Shown one piece after another: positions 11,722-24,600 of a DNA stretch of 64,000 bases. Under the pieces are notes generated by a model. The model saw nothing but the letters and a program-made list of their open reading frames with translations. It was not told where the DNA came from and did no database searches. Location of the stretch: NCBI GenBank assembly GCA_012932865.1, contig SAXG01000002.1, positions 2,418,001-2,482,000 on the forward strand, written 5' to 3'. Numbering within the stretch: position 1 is the stretch's first letter; each line of letters starts with the position of its first letter. Source of the stretch: Amylostereum areolatum. Taxonomy: Eukaryota; Basidiomycota; Agaricomycetes; Russulales; Stereaceae. The translations under genes were made by a program, and so were the position numbers.

Positions 11722-13904
11722 CTTACGCTTGAGCGAGGTAGATGTATATAAAGTGGAAGCCTGCGCAGCGTGAGAGGGCGCTGCGCCGGCGGGCAGGCAG
11801 AGACTTACTTCGGTGTGCATGGCTTTGAGCTTTGCGAGCTCGTCGAGCTGTTCGGCCCGCGATTGGAGCATCCCGTCGCGCAGACCCCGCATTTCTGCGC
11901 GGACAGTCAAGGCCTCCGGCCGTGTGCCAAACACAAAGAAAAAAGATACACACCAGTAACGAGCGCCTCCAGAGCAGACATACTTGCCTTGACAGCGTCC
12001 CGCTCCCGCGAGGCCCGGTCGAGCATCTCACGAGTCGCGAGGATTTCCTGTGAAGATGTAGCCGCACGTTCTGCGTTGTCAGTGTTCAGTTTCTTAATGG
12101 ACGTTTCGACGACGTCCATGCGATCATTGATCGCGCCGATCTCCTCGAGCAGCTCGTTACGCAGGTCGGTCGTGGAAGTTTCGAGCCGACTGCGAAGAGT
12201 GTTTGCGAGGTTGGTGGCCGCCACCGCGCGCTTGTCGAGATCGGACAGGCGTTCGAATGTGGTCCTCTGATCGGTCTGGGTCTTACGATGGGCTATATGG
12301 TCCCGCAGGACGTTGCCCTAACCGACAATGTCAAAAGAAAGCACATCGAGCGAAGAAGTGGCATCGCATACCCGAAGGGTCACAATGGCTTCGTTCAAGG
12401 CCGTCAGGCGCGTGTTCAGCACGGTGTAATCGTCGCCCGCCTCGACGACGTCAACGACGGAAGCCATGCTAGCATCATCGCGGTGTCTGTCTTCGACGGG
12501 AACGAACGTGCTCTTCCACCTCAATGTCCATGTCAACGGGCCCTTCAGGCCCGTCCTCAGGCTCCTCGACCTCCGGCTCCACAGCCTGGGGAGGGGGTGG
12601 CAAATCGGCATCACCAGCGACAACAGGCTCCATGGCCTCGTCTGACGAATGGGCCGATTCGTCCTCTTCATGGACGACGATAGGAGCCTGGTCGGCGGGA
12701 GGAAGGAATGGTTCCATAACGGCTGCTATCTCTTCCTGGGACATGAAAGGGCTGGGAGAGCGAACTGGAGAGCCTGCGGGAGAATCTGGATAGGCGCCAA
12801 TAACGAAGGGGTCGACGGCGAAGGGGTTGAAGGATTCATGGTTAGAGCTGGAAGCGAAGCTCGCGAGCTCCTCCTGCGGCTGTTGAACACGCCAAGGAGC
12901 ATCCTCGAAGATGTCGTGGATAGACGGGGAGCGTGAGCCGGAGGAATTAAACATATGGGAGAACGAAGGTTGGGCGTCGTGCGATGGGAGAAAGCGTTTG
13001 AGAAGGCCAAGGCCGCGAATAGAGGGGAGGGATGAATCGCGCATTGGGAGTGATGAAAATCCGGTCAAGGATGAGTCACGGTAAATAGGGAATTCCTCGG
13101 GCGCTTCATCGGAATCGCGATCACTGAAGGAGGGAGAACCAGGAAGAGAAGCGGATGACGACGCCGGGGAAAGGGAGGGCGATTGGAGATCGTATACGCC
13201 ATAGCGGCCAGAAGGAGGTTTGCTGTGATTTCTTTCCTTGTCCTGGGATGTGACGGATAATGAGAAGGGAGACGGGGGAGGGTCGTTCTCGTAAAGGGTG
13301 CGGACGCCGACGGTAACAGGGTAAACGTAACCATCGTCCTTTGCCACCGCTTTCCCGAAGGTGACAGAATCGCCATCCTCAATTTCAGTGGCAACTTCAG
13401 GGAAAAGTTTCTGTGGTGTAGTTTCGGCCATTTTGCGCACGTATGTTCCATGGTGTGAGACCAGGTCGGAAATGTATACCTGTGATCAAGAGCCAGGTTA
13501 GACGCGCACAGGGGAAGAAACAAGGATCGAGCGACGTACACGACCGTTGGGAGAGAATACAATCTTAGCATGGGACCTGCTAACGACGGGGCAGTGGAAG
13601 GATACTTTGTTATCCGGCGTTCGTGCCACACCGCCTGAGGACGATGCGCGACCGATAAAGATATCCTTGGTCTGTGATTTGAAGTACTGAAGCGTGTTGA
13701 CCGTACGCAATGGATTCTCGTCGCTGAGGACGGAAAGGACGATACCTAGGACAGAGATCGTCGGGGTCAGCGGAATTCCAGAGGGCAAAGGGTTCACCAA
13801 CCAGATACCGAACGACGGGCGCCAGAGGCGGCGGGTGTGGACGTCGTGGTCGTCGGACCGAGCGTCGGGGACATCCTTCCTAAATACTGGATCTCGTCCT
13901 CCAT
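11560..13904 (-). CDS. Tail-anchored FHA-domain coiled-coil protein (SLMAP/HAM-4/FAR9-FAR10-like, STRIPAK)
   Basis: The start ATG is at 13904 (MEDEIQYLGRM). An intron at SG|IVLSV leads into an FHA domain with the phosphothreonine-binding pattern GRASS..., VVSRSHAKI and SHHGTYVRK. A long acidic, Ser/Pro-rich linker follows (about 13300-12500). Next come coiled-coil segments (LRSRLETSTTDLRNELLEEI; ERDAVKASMSALEALV; QSRAEQLDELAKLKAM) and a basic KRKRD..KRSR patch. The protein ends in a hydrophobic tail, IIVSGLAHTAVAASIGAVAVW. FHA plus coiled coil plus C-terminal membrane anchor is the architecture of SLMAP-type subunits, which place the STRIPAK complex on nuclear-envelope or ER membranes and control hyphal fusion and sexual development. 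One frame change near 12495 is unresolved. The parent of the relic at 5.4 kb. Confidence 0.7.
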
Positions 13905-14109
13905 ATTTCTGAGGTTGTTGTGGTTGATGTGAACGGTGGTAGTGAGGAAGAGGAGGAGGAGGAGGAGGAGAAGGGCAGAGGACGAGGATGGCGCGCGCTT
14001 GAAGCCCCTTTATCGGGCGGCTGCGTGCCAATTCCCTTTTCGGCCGGCCGCACTCCTTCACTTGCGAATATGTAACGCTGCGTGACGATTCTCTTTGCTT
14101 TCTGCAGCT
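13905..14109. promoter_or_regulatory. Divergent promoter between the FHA gene and GPN1
   Basis: Only 205 bases separate two opposite start codons. The interval includes a GGA/GAG triplet run (about 13950-13975) that is pyrimidine-rich on the FHA gene's strand, which is common in fungal core promoters. Confidence 0.5.
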
Positions 14110-15639
14110 ATGGACGCCGAATCTTCCTCCTCTACGTCCCAGGACAAGAAGAAACCGGTCGTCATCATCACCATCGGCATGGCTGGTGCTGGAAAATCCA
14201 CTTTTGTCCAGCGGATCAACGCCTATCTACACTCCCAGAACCCCCCTGCTCCTCCGTACATCCTTAACCTCGACCCGGCCGTAACGAACCTCCCTTTCGA
14301 GGCAAATATCGATATTCGGGACACTATCGACTACCACGAGGTCATGAGGCAGTGTGTGGCTACTCCACTATGCGATCTTCCCTCAGCGTAACAGTCTCCG
14401 GCAAGATATAATCTTGGCCCCAACGGTGGTATCCTCACCGCGCTCAATCTTTTTACCACAAAACTTGATCAGGTACTCGAACTGGTCGAGAAGCGCGCGG
14501 AATCTGTCGAGTGTGTGCTCATCTTCTCACTACATGTGCGAGAGATTCACCCTTACGGCCAGCTATGTCATTCTCGACACCCCCGGTCAAATCGAGATCT
14601 TCACCTGGTCTGCGTCAGGCGCGATCATCACAGACGCAGTAGCGTCATCCCTCCCCACTGTGGTGGCGTACGTAGTCGACACACCTCGATCTATCGCTCC
14701 AGCGACATTCATGTCTAACATGCTCTACGCGTGTAGGCGAGTTTTTTCTGCGATCTGCCTGGTTTCAGACCCTGACGAATTTACAGCATCCTGTACAAAA
14801 CGAAACTTCCTTTCATTCTGGTGTTCAACAAAACGGACGTCCAGCCCCACGACTTCGCGCTCGAATGGATGCAGGACTTCGAGGCGTTTCAGGCCGCGCT
14901 CGCATCGCACCAGGGGACCACAGACGACGAGGGTGAACCGACTTACATGAACAGTCTCATGAACAGCATGAGCCTTGTTCTAGACGAATTTTATAAGCAT
15001 CTAAAGGTCCGTGGATTCGGCAGCCGATACGCTTCTTTCACTGACGCCTTGGCAGGCGGTCGGAGTATCGAGTATGACGGGGGACGGCGTGAAAGAATTC
15101 TTTGACGCTGTGGAAGCTTCGCGTGATGAATACGAAAGGTGGGGCTCCCTTCACGTTTCCCTCAGTGTCTAACACATGTTCAAATGACTCCTCGCAGAGA
15201 GTATGTGCCCGAACTCGCCCGTGCCCGTGCTCAGCGCGAGGCAACACTACAGAAGAAGAAGGACGAGTCGATGAGTAGACTCATGGAAGACCTTGAAGTG
15301 GATCGAAAACGATTCCCCGATGCCGCTAGCCGCGATCGATGGGATCCCGAGGAGGAAGATGAGGAAGACGGTGGGGATATCAACATCATAGACCGGAGTA
15401 CGTTGTTTTCAACCTTCCTTTGCGTGTCACCGCCACGTTTTTCTCGTGGCGCCAGCATGCGTTCTCCACGCTACGTCGCATTCTCTCGTTGTTCCTCGTA
15501 TCTCTCAATTCCACGGTGCCGCGGTCCAAACTAATCCCACCCCATCTCAGGCGAAGATCCGTGGCCCGGACAATACATCGACCTTACTCAGGCGAGACGG
15601 CGCGACGACGAGGGTGTCTCATGGCCGAGGCCAACCTAG
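14110..15639 (+). CDS. GPN1: GPN-loop GTPase 1 (NPA3/XAB1), RNA polymerase II import factor
   Basis: Dimerising GTPase that acts with GPN2/GPN3 in assembly and nuclear import of RNA polymerase II. The start at 14110 gives [16 protein letters not shown], then the P-loop [10 protein letters not shown], the family hallmark GPN motif (YNLGPNGG, across an intron), DTPGQIE (switch II) and NKTD (guanine specificity). An acidic tail with [10 protein letters not shown] and a conserved-looking [12 protein letters not shown] end lead to the TAG at 15639. Six introns were placed. The third appears to be a GC-AG intron (GCGAGT at 14736..ACAG), because only that splice restores [12 protein letters not shown]. 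The fourth exon junction restores [11 protein letters not shown], the G5-like motif. The frame is otherwise intact. Confidence 0.93.
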
Positions 15640-16649
15640 ATGAATTGTATAGTATCCCGTCAAGTAAAAGTGTATACATGCTTATTGCCCAAGGTTACGC
15701 GATTCGCGTCAGGTGCCGCGGCGGCGAGGGCGATCATCTCCCTGCCTGCAGAACGCCGCACGGCATCCAAATCCGAGCCTATTCGGTATACTTGAACGGA
15801 CTTTCCCCCGTCGGATGAGGCATCATTCAATTGGGTGAGCATCATGGCTACATTTCATGGGTCGGTAAGTTCCATTGGTCGTCAGGCCCCAAATTTCTGG
15901 TGGAAAGCCTGAGGATAACTGCAGGGGCGAATGAATGGTCCGATGCATGTGGGTTGGATGTGGGTGGGTGCCAGCGTGGAGGCTGAGGGCTGAGCTTTGG
16001 TGTCTTCGCCTTCGTCTTCGAAAGGACGGTTGGGGCCCGTCTTTCTTCGTGGTTGTCCTGCTCATCCGACGTGGTCACGGGCGGAGCACAATGTCATATC
16101 GAGCGGCGAGTTGCCGGAGATAGCGTGCGTGCATATATCTTCTTACAGGTGCTATCACCGGAAGGGAATCACTGCAGCTGCCAATGACGGTGTGCGGAGC
16201 TGGTTTTGAAGCCATGAGATCCAGGCTAGGCTGTGGCTGTACGAAGCTGAATCAAACATTTGACGGAGATTATTGTTTGTGAGAACGATACACATGTTAG
16301 ATGACAGGCAGCACCGATCTAAGTTGTCCTGGTGAATTTCGAGGGAAGAAATGCGGAGGACCGAGGGGGAACCGGAATTACAATAGATCCAAAGACAGAA
16401 AGTAAACACTTTGTTGCTCAAGACTCATCTGAATCGTCGGCTGACGTAAACAGACCTTGTTCATTCAAAAGTGAAAGGAAATGAATACAAACCTGCACCC
16501 ACCATCTCCCCTCTTCTCCCCCGCCCGCCGTCCCCCGCCGTCCCCTTCCCCGCCTTCTACTTCATCTTTCAGGTAATCTTTCCTCTGACCTTCTCGCTCT
16601 CCGGCCGCCTTCGTACCCGGCACTCAACACGCCTTCAACGACATCTCTC
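15640..16649. other. Intergenic region between GPN1 and CDK1
   Basis: No coding potential was recognised. The last 150 bases are strongly C/T-rich (16495-16620), consistent with a pyrimidine-rich core promoter for CDK1. Confidence 0.5.
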
Positions 16650-18513
16650 ATGGACAGGTCACCTTCCATGTCCCCATCCCCCGTGTGCATGTTATACTCA
16701 CCATGATTTTTTCTGTGGCACAGGTATGAAAAACTCGAGAAAGTCGGTATGTGGCCCAGCACCCTCTCCCTTATCTCACAAAACTCACCATCTCTCAGGC
16801 GAAGGTCGGTGACGACGACCCCCCGTGCGAAACAGCATTGCTAACCGCGACCCACCTCCCTTTCGCACCCCTCAATCGGCATCCTTCCTACAGGCACCTA
16901 CGGAGTCGTCTACAAGGCGCGCGACCTCGGTACAAACGTGATCGTCGCACTGAAGAAGATCCGATTGGAGGCAGAGGACGAGGGCGTGCCCAGCACCGCC
17001 ATTCGGGAGATCAGCCTGCTCAAAGAACTCAAGGATGAAAATATCGTTAGGTGCGTCCGTCGTTACGCACGCCGCTCTCTTCTGCTGCGATCCCGTCTTC
17101 TCTTCTTCACTTGTCCGTAGCCGTGTCCTGACTGCTGCGCCGTTGCAGACTGCTTGACATCGTCCACGCCGATCAGAAGCTCTACCTCGTATTCGAGTTT
17201 CTCGACGTTGACCTCAAACGGTACATGGAACACGGCAACTCGTCTGGTACGCCTATCTCGCTCGAACTCTGCCAGGTGAGCGCTGCTCCTTCTTCTGGTA
17301 TTCACCATCTGCGCCCACTGGTTCGGGACCGGAGACGTGGGCGGCAAACAACGCGTGTTCTACGCGTTTCCATCGCACATTTTCCTGTTATGATATTCTC
17401 TCCACCTCCTCGTCATGGTGTTCAGAAAGGCATGCCTTGATCCTCTTCCCCTCGTCATCGGTTGCAGTCAAAACCAAATTGGGACGTTTACGCGCGTCGG
17501 TCACGCTAATCACGTGATCGCAATTTCCCTCCACCTGCCCTATCGGGCAGCTTCAAAGACCGTGTCCATCGTCCCGATAGCCACCCTCGTACCGTGGGGT
17601 TGAACCATCTTCCTTCCCTCGTGTTTATCATCTATCGCCGCTGGGGAAAATGCTGACTCGTTGGCGTGCGCCCACAGAAATTCACCCATCAACTGACATC
17701 GGGCCTGCTTTATTGCCATTCACACCGAATCCTTCATCGTGATTTGAAACCACAGAACCTGCTCATCGACAAACGGAACAATCTTAAACTTGCAGACTTT
17801 GGTCTAGCCAGGGCATTTGGAATTCCCATGCGGACCTACACGCACGAAGTGAGCTCTATTGTTCATTCCATTCCTTGTCCGGCAACAGTGCGGAACCGGC
17901 GGTTCGATCAAAGCTGACCTCGCACGCGATGCGTTGTCTAGGTGGTAACCCTGTGGTATCGCGCGCCGGAAGTTCTCCTGGGATCTCGTCATTACTCCAC
18001 CGCTATCGACATGTGGTCTGTTGGTTGCATCTTCGCGGAAATGGTCATGCGCGGAAACCCTCTTTTCCCCGGCGACTCAGAAATCGACCAAATATTCAAG
18101 ATTTTCCGGTACGTTGCGCTACGGTCCTTCTAAACCATGCACCAACATGCTTCGATGCGTAGGGTGCTTGGAACACCGGGTGAACAATCATGGCCAGGAG
18201 TCTCTCAGTTGCCAGATTACAAGCCAACCTTCCCACAGTGGTCCGCACAGGACCTCGCCGAGCATGTGCCGTACCTCAACTCGGATGGCATCGACCTGCT
18301 TCAGGTGCGCAGCCTTTTCGCTGGTCTGGACCCAGAGTTTGACATTTCGATCGTTTGCTTCCGTCAGGCCATGCTCATCTACGACACGGCTAAGCGTATC
18401 TCTGGTAAGCAGCTCTTGACCAGTCAAATTAGGTGCCCGCCGTTGACCAGATGACCATCCCCACAGCAAAACGGGCGCTGAAACACTCGTACTTCACGGA
18501 CTATCGGTCGTGA
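16650..18513 (+). CDS. CDK1: Cyclin-dependent kinase 1 (CDC28/cdc2)
   Basis: Master cell-cycle Ser/Thr kinase. Ten exons were placed: 16650-16657, 16724-16746, 16799-16804, 16894-17050, 17149-17275, 17678-17848, 17942-18108, 18163-18304, 18368-18404 and 18467-18513. They sum to 885 bases, giving 294 aa, the usual size. The protein starts [19 protein letters not shown], with the inhibitory Thr-Tyr pair in GTYG, and continues with VALKKIRLE, the cyclin-binding PSTAIRE helix, [19 protein letters not shown] and the activation segment [13 protein letters not shown]. The first exon is 8 bases, and the third is a 6-base microexon supplying the Glu of the glycine loop. The fifth intron is about 402 bases, far longer than the rest. 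No frame errors. Confidence 0.96.
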
Positions 18514-19001
18514 GACGCGCTCGGCCTCCGCATCTCACTTCGTCTTCGCTTTCCACACCTGTCCACCCCCCTTAGTTTGTTGCCCCTTGTCATTCACGAT
18601 CCGTCAGGCTCTGGCTTCGTTTCGCTATTCTCTTGCCACGCCGCACTCACGTTTACGTTCGCGTTCACGACCCCGTCGCCGTCACCGTTAGTACCTTACA
18701 ATTCCTCTACTTAAAACTTCGTGTTGTTGTCAATTCCAGTGTCAGAATAGCAGCAGATTGATCTTGAAAATGTCTAGTACTTCATATGCCATTCCCTGGC
18801 CCATATACTTCGTTGACCTGGCGTTTAGTCCTCGACCGTTGCGATGTTCTTACCTCCCACTCGATAGACACATGACTGTTACGACATTGACGACCCCAAT
18901 ACCACCATATGATATACCTTGTCATGATCGGACAGATATGCATCTTTCCTTTCGTGCGTAAAAACAGCGGAAGGTCCGGAGGCGATATCACACCGAAAGG
19001 G
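18514..19001. other. Convergent intergenic region after CDK1
   Basis: Lies between the stop of CDK1 and the stop of the GNL3-like gene on the other strand. It is expected to hold both 3' untranslated regions; no gene is seen. Confidence 0.5.
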
Positions 19002-20828
19002 CTACGCTCCGTCATCTACTTCCATCCCTTCCTTGACCTTGGCAGCCAGCCTCCTTGCGTCCTTCCCCTGTTTTTTCCTATCGATCCTTGCTGCGCGTCT
19101 ACTCGCAACGACCGCGAGCGCGGGGGACGACGCATTTCTCGCGGCCGCCTTTCGCATCCGTTTCGGCGCGCGCATGTCCATGGAGTTCAAAGATGCGGCG
19201 GTGTGAGCGGGGGACGGAGATCGCGCACGTTTGCGGCTTGCATTGGAGACGAATGAGCTGGATGATCGCGTTTAGTTAGAGTATGGAGCGCGAGAGGGAA
19301 ATGAAGTCTTACGTGTCCTCGTCGATTGTCATAGTACCTTCCTCGACATCGCCTTCGATTTGCATAGAATCCTCAGTATCAGGGACAAATCCGTCCTGGT
19401 CCATCGCCGCGTCCGCGTCGCCGAATAGTCCCTCTAGAGTGAATGGCTTCCCGAGCTCCGTCAAAATCTGCGCCTGACCTGTCGCCTCTGCGCCCGGTGC
19501 AACCTGATCTGATCATTCTGTAAATATCGTGTACCAATGAAGATAATATGCGGAAAGACAGCGTACCTGAAGCACCAGGGAGAGTCGAGGGGACAAGCGA
19601 AGGGTGGATTGTCGGTGGCACGGTGAAGAAAGGAATTTTCTGGTGGTTCCAGTCGGCGAGGACGACTCGAGATGCCGCGAGAATGTCTGGTGTTCCACCC
19701 TAAGTATTATAGGATGGCTAAGAACCGATGCCAACTACTGTGGAAAAGAGTGTACATGCCTTCAGCAGTCGGCCGGTATTGAGCGCAAGCATTGTCAAGA
19801 ACTCCAGCGCGGATGTGAAATCTGGGAGGTTGTATATTTTCATGATTTTCTCCTTCTCTGTGCGCGCCAGGATCTGTTCAACTGAAAGTTTGCATAGTGG
19901 AAGTCTGAGTGCACAGGTGGCTAGAAGGGTAACAAGATGAGCACACACCAACAGATATCGGGTCATCGACATCTTCCACTTTCACAACATTGCGAAGGAG
20001 CACTCCGATCTGTTGACTTTGAGAAGAAGATGCGTCATCATCGTCAAAGATGACACCAGGAGAATCCACGATTCTCAGCCCGCGTTCGAGCTGGATCTGC
20101 TGCAATTCTTTCGTGTGCCCCGGCTGTGAAGCGACCGGGCAAACCTGATAAGAAGAGGTTATCAATCTGTTCCACATATATTGTAAAGACGACACACCTT
20201 CGCCCTTTTCATCGTGTTGATCAAACTGCTCTTGCCGACATTCGGGTACCCAACGACACCAACGGTGACGCTTTGCGACGCGGACGGTTTGTATGCCTTC
20301 AGAAGGCGTAGAAGTGCCGGCGCGGTGCTTGATGAGAGGTGTGTACGTTGGTGTCCGCTTGCAGATCGAAACGGTAGGGTTGGTGTACTATGTCGTAGGT
20401 GCTTTAGCCAAGCCTCTGCATTTGAACGAGGGACGAGGTCTGGGCCATGTCAAAAACCATGATACAGACATTGGGGTCAGGAACATGGCGAAATAGAGAA
20501 GCAATTAGGAACACGACAAACGAGCAAGAAAGACAACCAAGTACGCACCGATCTTGTTTAACACGAACACCAATTTTTTCCCTTCTCCCTCACGCCTGCG
20601 CACTTCTTCCTCCAGTAATCGGCTGCGACACCCCTCTGGATCTCTTGCATCAAGAACAAGCACCACGACATCCGAGTCGGATACCACTTTGTGTAGGGTG
20701 CGCACATAGTGTTTTCGTAGTTGCTCCTTCGTTTTCAAAGGCCCATCGGTGTCTTCTATGATTGAATCGGTATTTGAGGTGCTCGCGGCTAGTTGTGCGA
20801 GGGAGGAAAGGGTAGGCTCCGAGGCCAT
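19002..20828 (-). CDS. Circularly permuted nucleolar GTPase (GNL3/GNL3L, Grn1/NUG1 type)
   Basis: Ribosome-biogenesis GTPase acting on pre-60S particles in the nucleolus. G motifs appear in the permuted order typical of the family: VLVLDARDP, FVLNKI(D) (G4), GVVGYPNVGKSSL (G1) and RIVDSPGVIF (G3). An RNA-binding-like region follows (EQILARTEKEKIMKIYNLPDF), then an acidic stretch (EGDVEEGTMTIDEDT). The C-terminal tail is rich in Arg/Lys (KRMRKAAARN, SRRAARIDRKKQGKDARR). The start at 20828 has a good ATG context (ACCATGG). The Lys/Arg-rich N-terminal GNL3_N domain normally found before the GTPase is missing, and nothing like it is encoded upstream. The basic C-terminal tail may serve the same localising role. 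Introns are clean and no frame break was found. Confidence 0.88.
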
Positions 20829-21683
20829 GGTAGCGTCGGGGTTGAGATCATGAGGAGGAGACTACGAAGTTATGAGATTCGGTGGGTGGATGAAATGATT
20901 AGGCCAACGTGTTTAGCACGATCATATGCTATCCGTTTGACCACATTCTCCTCGACCTCGCTGGCCCGGGATTCAACAGTCGACTAGACTCAACCCCCCA
21001 ATCTGTAATGAAAACACGCACCGTTTGTACACGCGCCTTTTCTGAATTCCTAGCCTTCAGATCTGGAAGCCGAGGTATACCAGGATCCTTTTTGAGCTCT
21101 GAAGCCAATCAAGACGTGATGAGATTGATGGCATTCCGCCCAGGAGGCCAGAAATCCGTACTGGATTTATGGGGGACGGGCTTGTGAGACTCTACGGATT
21201 TGATTGACAGGTGTATCACAATTTTGGGGAGAAACCTTACTGTTTCTTCCCATGTTGTTCAGCGGTGTGAAGAAGGGGGAAAATTGGATAGACAGGTCAC
21301 AGGAACTACTTGGTGGACAAGGAGAGTCAGAGAGACAAAGAAATGTTCAGATCAGAAATAACTCTTGAAGATTAGATTAGATGTGCAGAACGGCTATCTT
21401 CTGTATAAGGTCACTGCCAGTCAGCGCTTCCCGGTGAAATTTCGCAGTTACTACCACTTATTACGGTACTCAGCGGTCTGAACATAGTCCTTTTGATGCT
21501 GCAAGTCAATAAGGAATGTTATTCACCAATCGTTACGATAGCTTGGAGAAAGAGGTAGACAGATCAAAGACAGATCGAAACTATGAAGTCCCATTGGCAG
21601 GAAATGTAAATAAAGCGAGTGTGATTTAGAAAGATTGAAGTCCAAAGCGATGAATGTTGAACGTTAAACGTTAAACAGTCAGG
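20829..21683. other. Intergenic region between the GNL3-like gene and the four-WSC oxidase
   Basis: No coding frame was recognised on either strand. I looked specifically for a GNL3 N-terminal exon and found none. It ends with a small GTTGAACGTTAAACGTTAAAC repeat (21655-21676). Confidence 0.5.
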
Positions 21684-24600
21684 TCAAACGCCAGGACGCG
21701 TGAAACCAGGCGCGTCGGGCCAGTTGCCCAGTTGTCCTGGATCGCCACCGATACGAACCCAGTGCGAAGTCGAAGGTGTAGGTCCATCGAGGATAAACAA
21801 CTACAGGAAGGACAACGTCAGCTATAAAATAGATGACGCAAATAACGTGAGTCGCACCTGATGCCATCCAGCGGGAGAGACGAATGCGTTGGGCGGCGCG
21901 GTGATCGTGCAGGAATTGCCGGAACATGAAAAGTCAGGGAAAATTGTGCGTGCACCCATGGCATTTCCATGGGTACTAGATGTTGCTAGAATGCGAGTAT
22001 ACATGTCAGACTCATCATACCCTCCTAAGGCAAAGGGAGTGCATACCTGCAATAAGCGACACCCTCATCGTCGACGTCGTGCCATGGGGCAATTGCACCG
22101 TGATCGAATATTCCCCATTATAAGCCCAGTCGGTTTCGGTGATGGTGAAGGACGGTTGCGTGAGCCCTTGATTCAAATATGGCGGGATATAAACCTCAAT
22201 CCGGAGCTCCTCGGGCAGACCAGGCGTCTGGGGATCCGATCCCGATACAAGCACGCGTCCGTCAGGAAGGAGGGTAGCTTCCGAATGATACATTCGCGCG
22301 ATGGTGGTCGTGTTGAGAATAGAGATACGTTGTCCGATAGGCTGCGTAGGATCATAGAGGAGAGCGGAGAAGTTGGGATCGGTAGCAAGTCCGAAGCCTG
22401 CCACGCCCTGCTGAGCACCATTCATGATCATGAAAGTGCCATCCGGTAATGCGACCATGCACGACATCACGCGTTTCGATGGCTGTTGAGAGAAAGCCCG
22501 TCAGCTCTTAAACTGTGTATGGAGCCACATGTCAACAAACCATTCTCTCAACCACCCAGGAGGAGTTGGTAACTTCAGGTTGCGTAGAGACGCAATTGTC
22601 CAGTGCGGTGCCGAAGTTGGAACCACCGCAGATAAGGAGAGTGACAGGATCGGTGTATGGGGCATGTTGAGGTAATAGGACTGCGGCGCCTTCCATAGGG
22701 TAAGTTCGCCCAGCCTCGAAACTGATGACTGAGCCAGGGCATGTTGGGTAGGACCTGAACAGTGTCGAGGGTATTGGGATCGAGAATGCGCGCTTCGTTA
22801 TAATAGCCTGCGATAGGGACAATGAGGTTAATCAAGTACACGACAAGGGCAGACGTTTACCAATGAAAACACGTCCACTGGGTAGCATGAACAAAAATGG
22901 ATATAGATTGTTGGGATCCGTGCGGTTCAAGTAGTCCAGGAATTTCAGGGTGCTGCCCCCAGGGATGGTAGGCAGGATTTCGAGCGTTGGCTTCCGGGGG
23001 ACCGTTTGATCCTATCTCGCCTCCTACCACCAGGACACTGCCGTTCGATAAGAGGAGGGCAGACGGGTACCAGCGTCCAGCCTGATAGAAGACTTCAGTC
23101 AAACTGCGACATGATCAACTCGGAGAGGAAGAACCTGGAGTTTCAAGGTATCGTAATCTTCTTCCCAGTCATTCGTTCCGTTGACACCAGGACTTCCATC
23201 TGGCGTGTAAAGTCGGACACCATAGAGGGAGTTTACTGACCAACCACCTATGTTGAGGATACGCGCACCCTTGTCGGGGAGAACCAGGGCAGCCGAGCAG
23301 AAAACATCGGATTTGACGTGCATCTCTCGCCAAGCCGTGGAGAAATCGGGGGCAAGGCTAAGATCTAGCTCATAAGCACCGGTCGAGTTGCTGAACTCCG
23401 ATGTCCCAAACTTCTCCAGGAAGCTGACTTTGCCGTTGATCCCGACTGTCGCGAGGAGAGGTGGGATGAGGCCTGGAATGAAGTACTGACAAAGGGACAA
23501 GAACATCAGGAATTATTCAGGGTGAAACTCTATGCTAAGCACCTCGTATCGGCCTATGTTGGATGGCTGGTGCCACACGTTCAATGAGCCGTTCCAAAGA
23601 TAAAGCTGGAGACGTTCTGCACCACCACAAAGATGGATAGGATCTCCGGAACACGCTATCGAGCAATCACTCTCCGGAGCGGGCGCCCCTCCGTTGTTGG
23701 TGATATCATCGACGTCTCCGCACCCTAAACGTCTGTTCAGAGGGGCGTAGGCCATCAACAAGAGGAGCAGAGCTTACAGCATTCGTCGCCGAATTCCATG
23801 CCAGCGGCCGGATAACCAAATGCAGCGCACTGGGAAAGGCAGGCGTCGGCGGTGTTGTTGTTTGTGTTGATGATTTGGTAAGGGAAAACGCGTGCAGCAC
23901 CAGGTTCACTGACCAAACGCAAGTTAGCGGACATACACCTTGCAGTCGTCACACAACCTACGCCAAGCAGCCCTGGTACTGCCATTGACCAGGCAAACTT
24001 GAGTTCTGAGGGACTGGAACCGGGAATGCCGTGATATTGTTCGTTGACGTGTAGAGCGAGATGAGATTAGGGCCACCGCATGCCTCGCTAATGAATCATT
24101 GGTGTCAATCTTGCGATAGGGCCACTGTGCGCTCACGTAGTATTTCCACTGCATGCCGTGTTACAGCCCGTGCCAGCGGGGGCCTCTACAGCACCGTCAA
24201 CAAGCACGTTTCCGCAGACTAAAATGGCGTTGAGAGCGGAATAAGAGGAAGCAAAGACGAACATACAGCACTGCACCCCGAATTCAAGTCCGGCCAGGGT
24301 GAAGTTTTGCCCAGAGCATGAGTTGATGCAATCTTCAACTGTCAAGTTCTGGTTGTCTGGGAGTTCAGTAGTCAATATGCGACCATGTGCGTTATCGCTG
24401 TGGGTAAATATGAGTATGATCTTGCATACTTCAATGAGACAGACGAAAGCTTGATGCTTACATCCAGCATGCGTTGTATCTCCATTGCGATGGAAGACCA
24501 ACTGTAACGGGGAACACGGGTGAGCCGCTACCGCCGCCGCCGCAGCCGCCGCCGCCTACAGGTTTTGAGACTGGAGGAAGGTCGGTCCCCGTGAAGTTGT

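Noticed and set aside
17389..17655. Box C/D snoRNA in the long CDK1 intron
   Set aside because: The C-box-like and CTGA elements are too far apart and the C box is a poor match.
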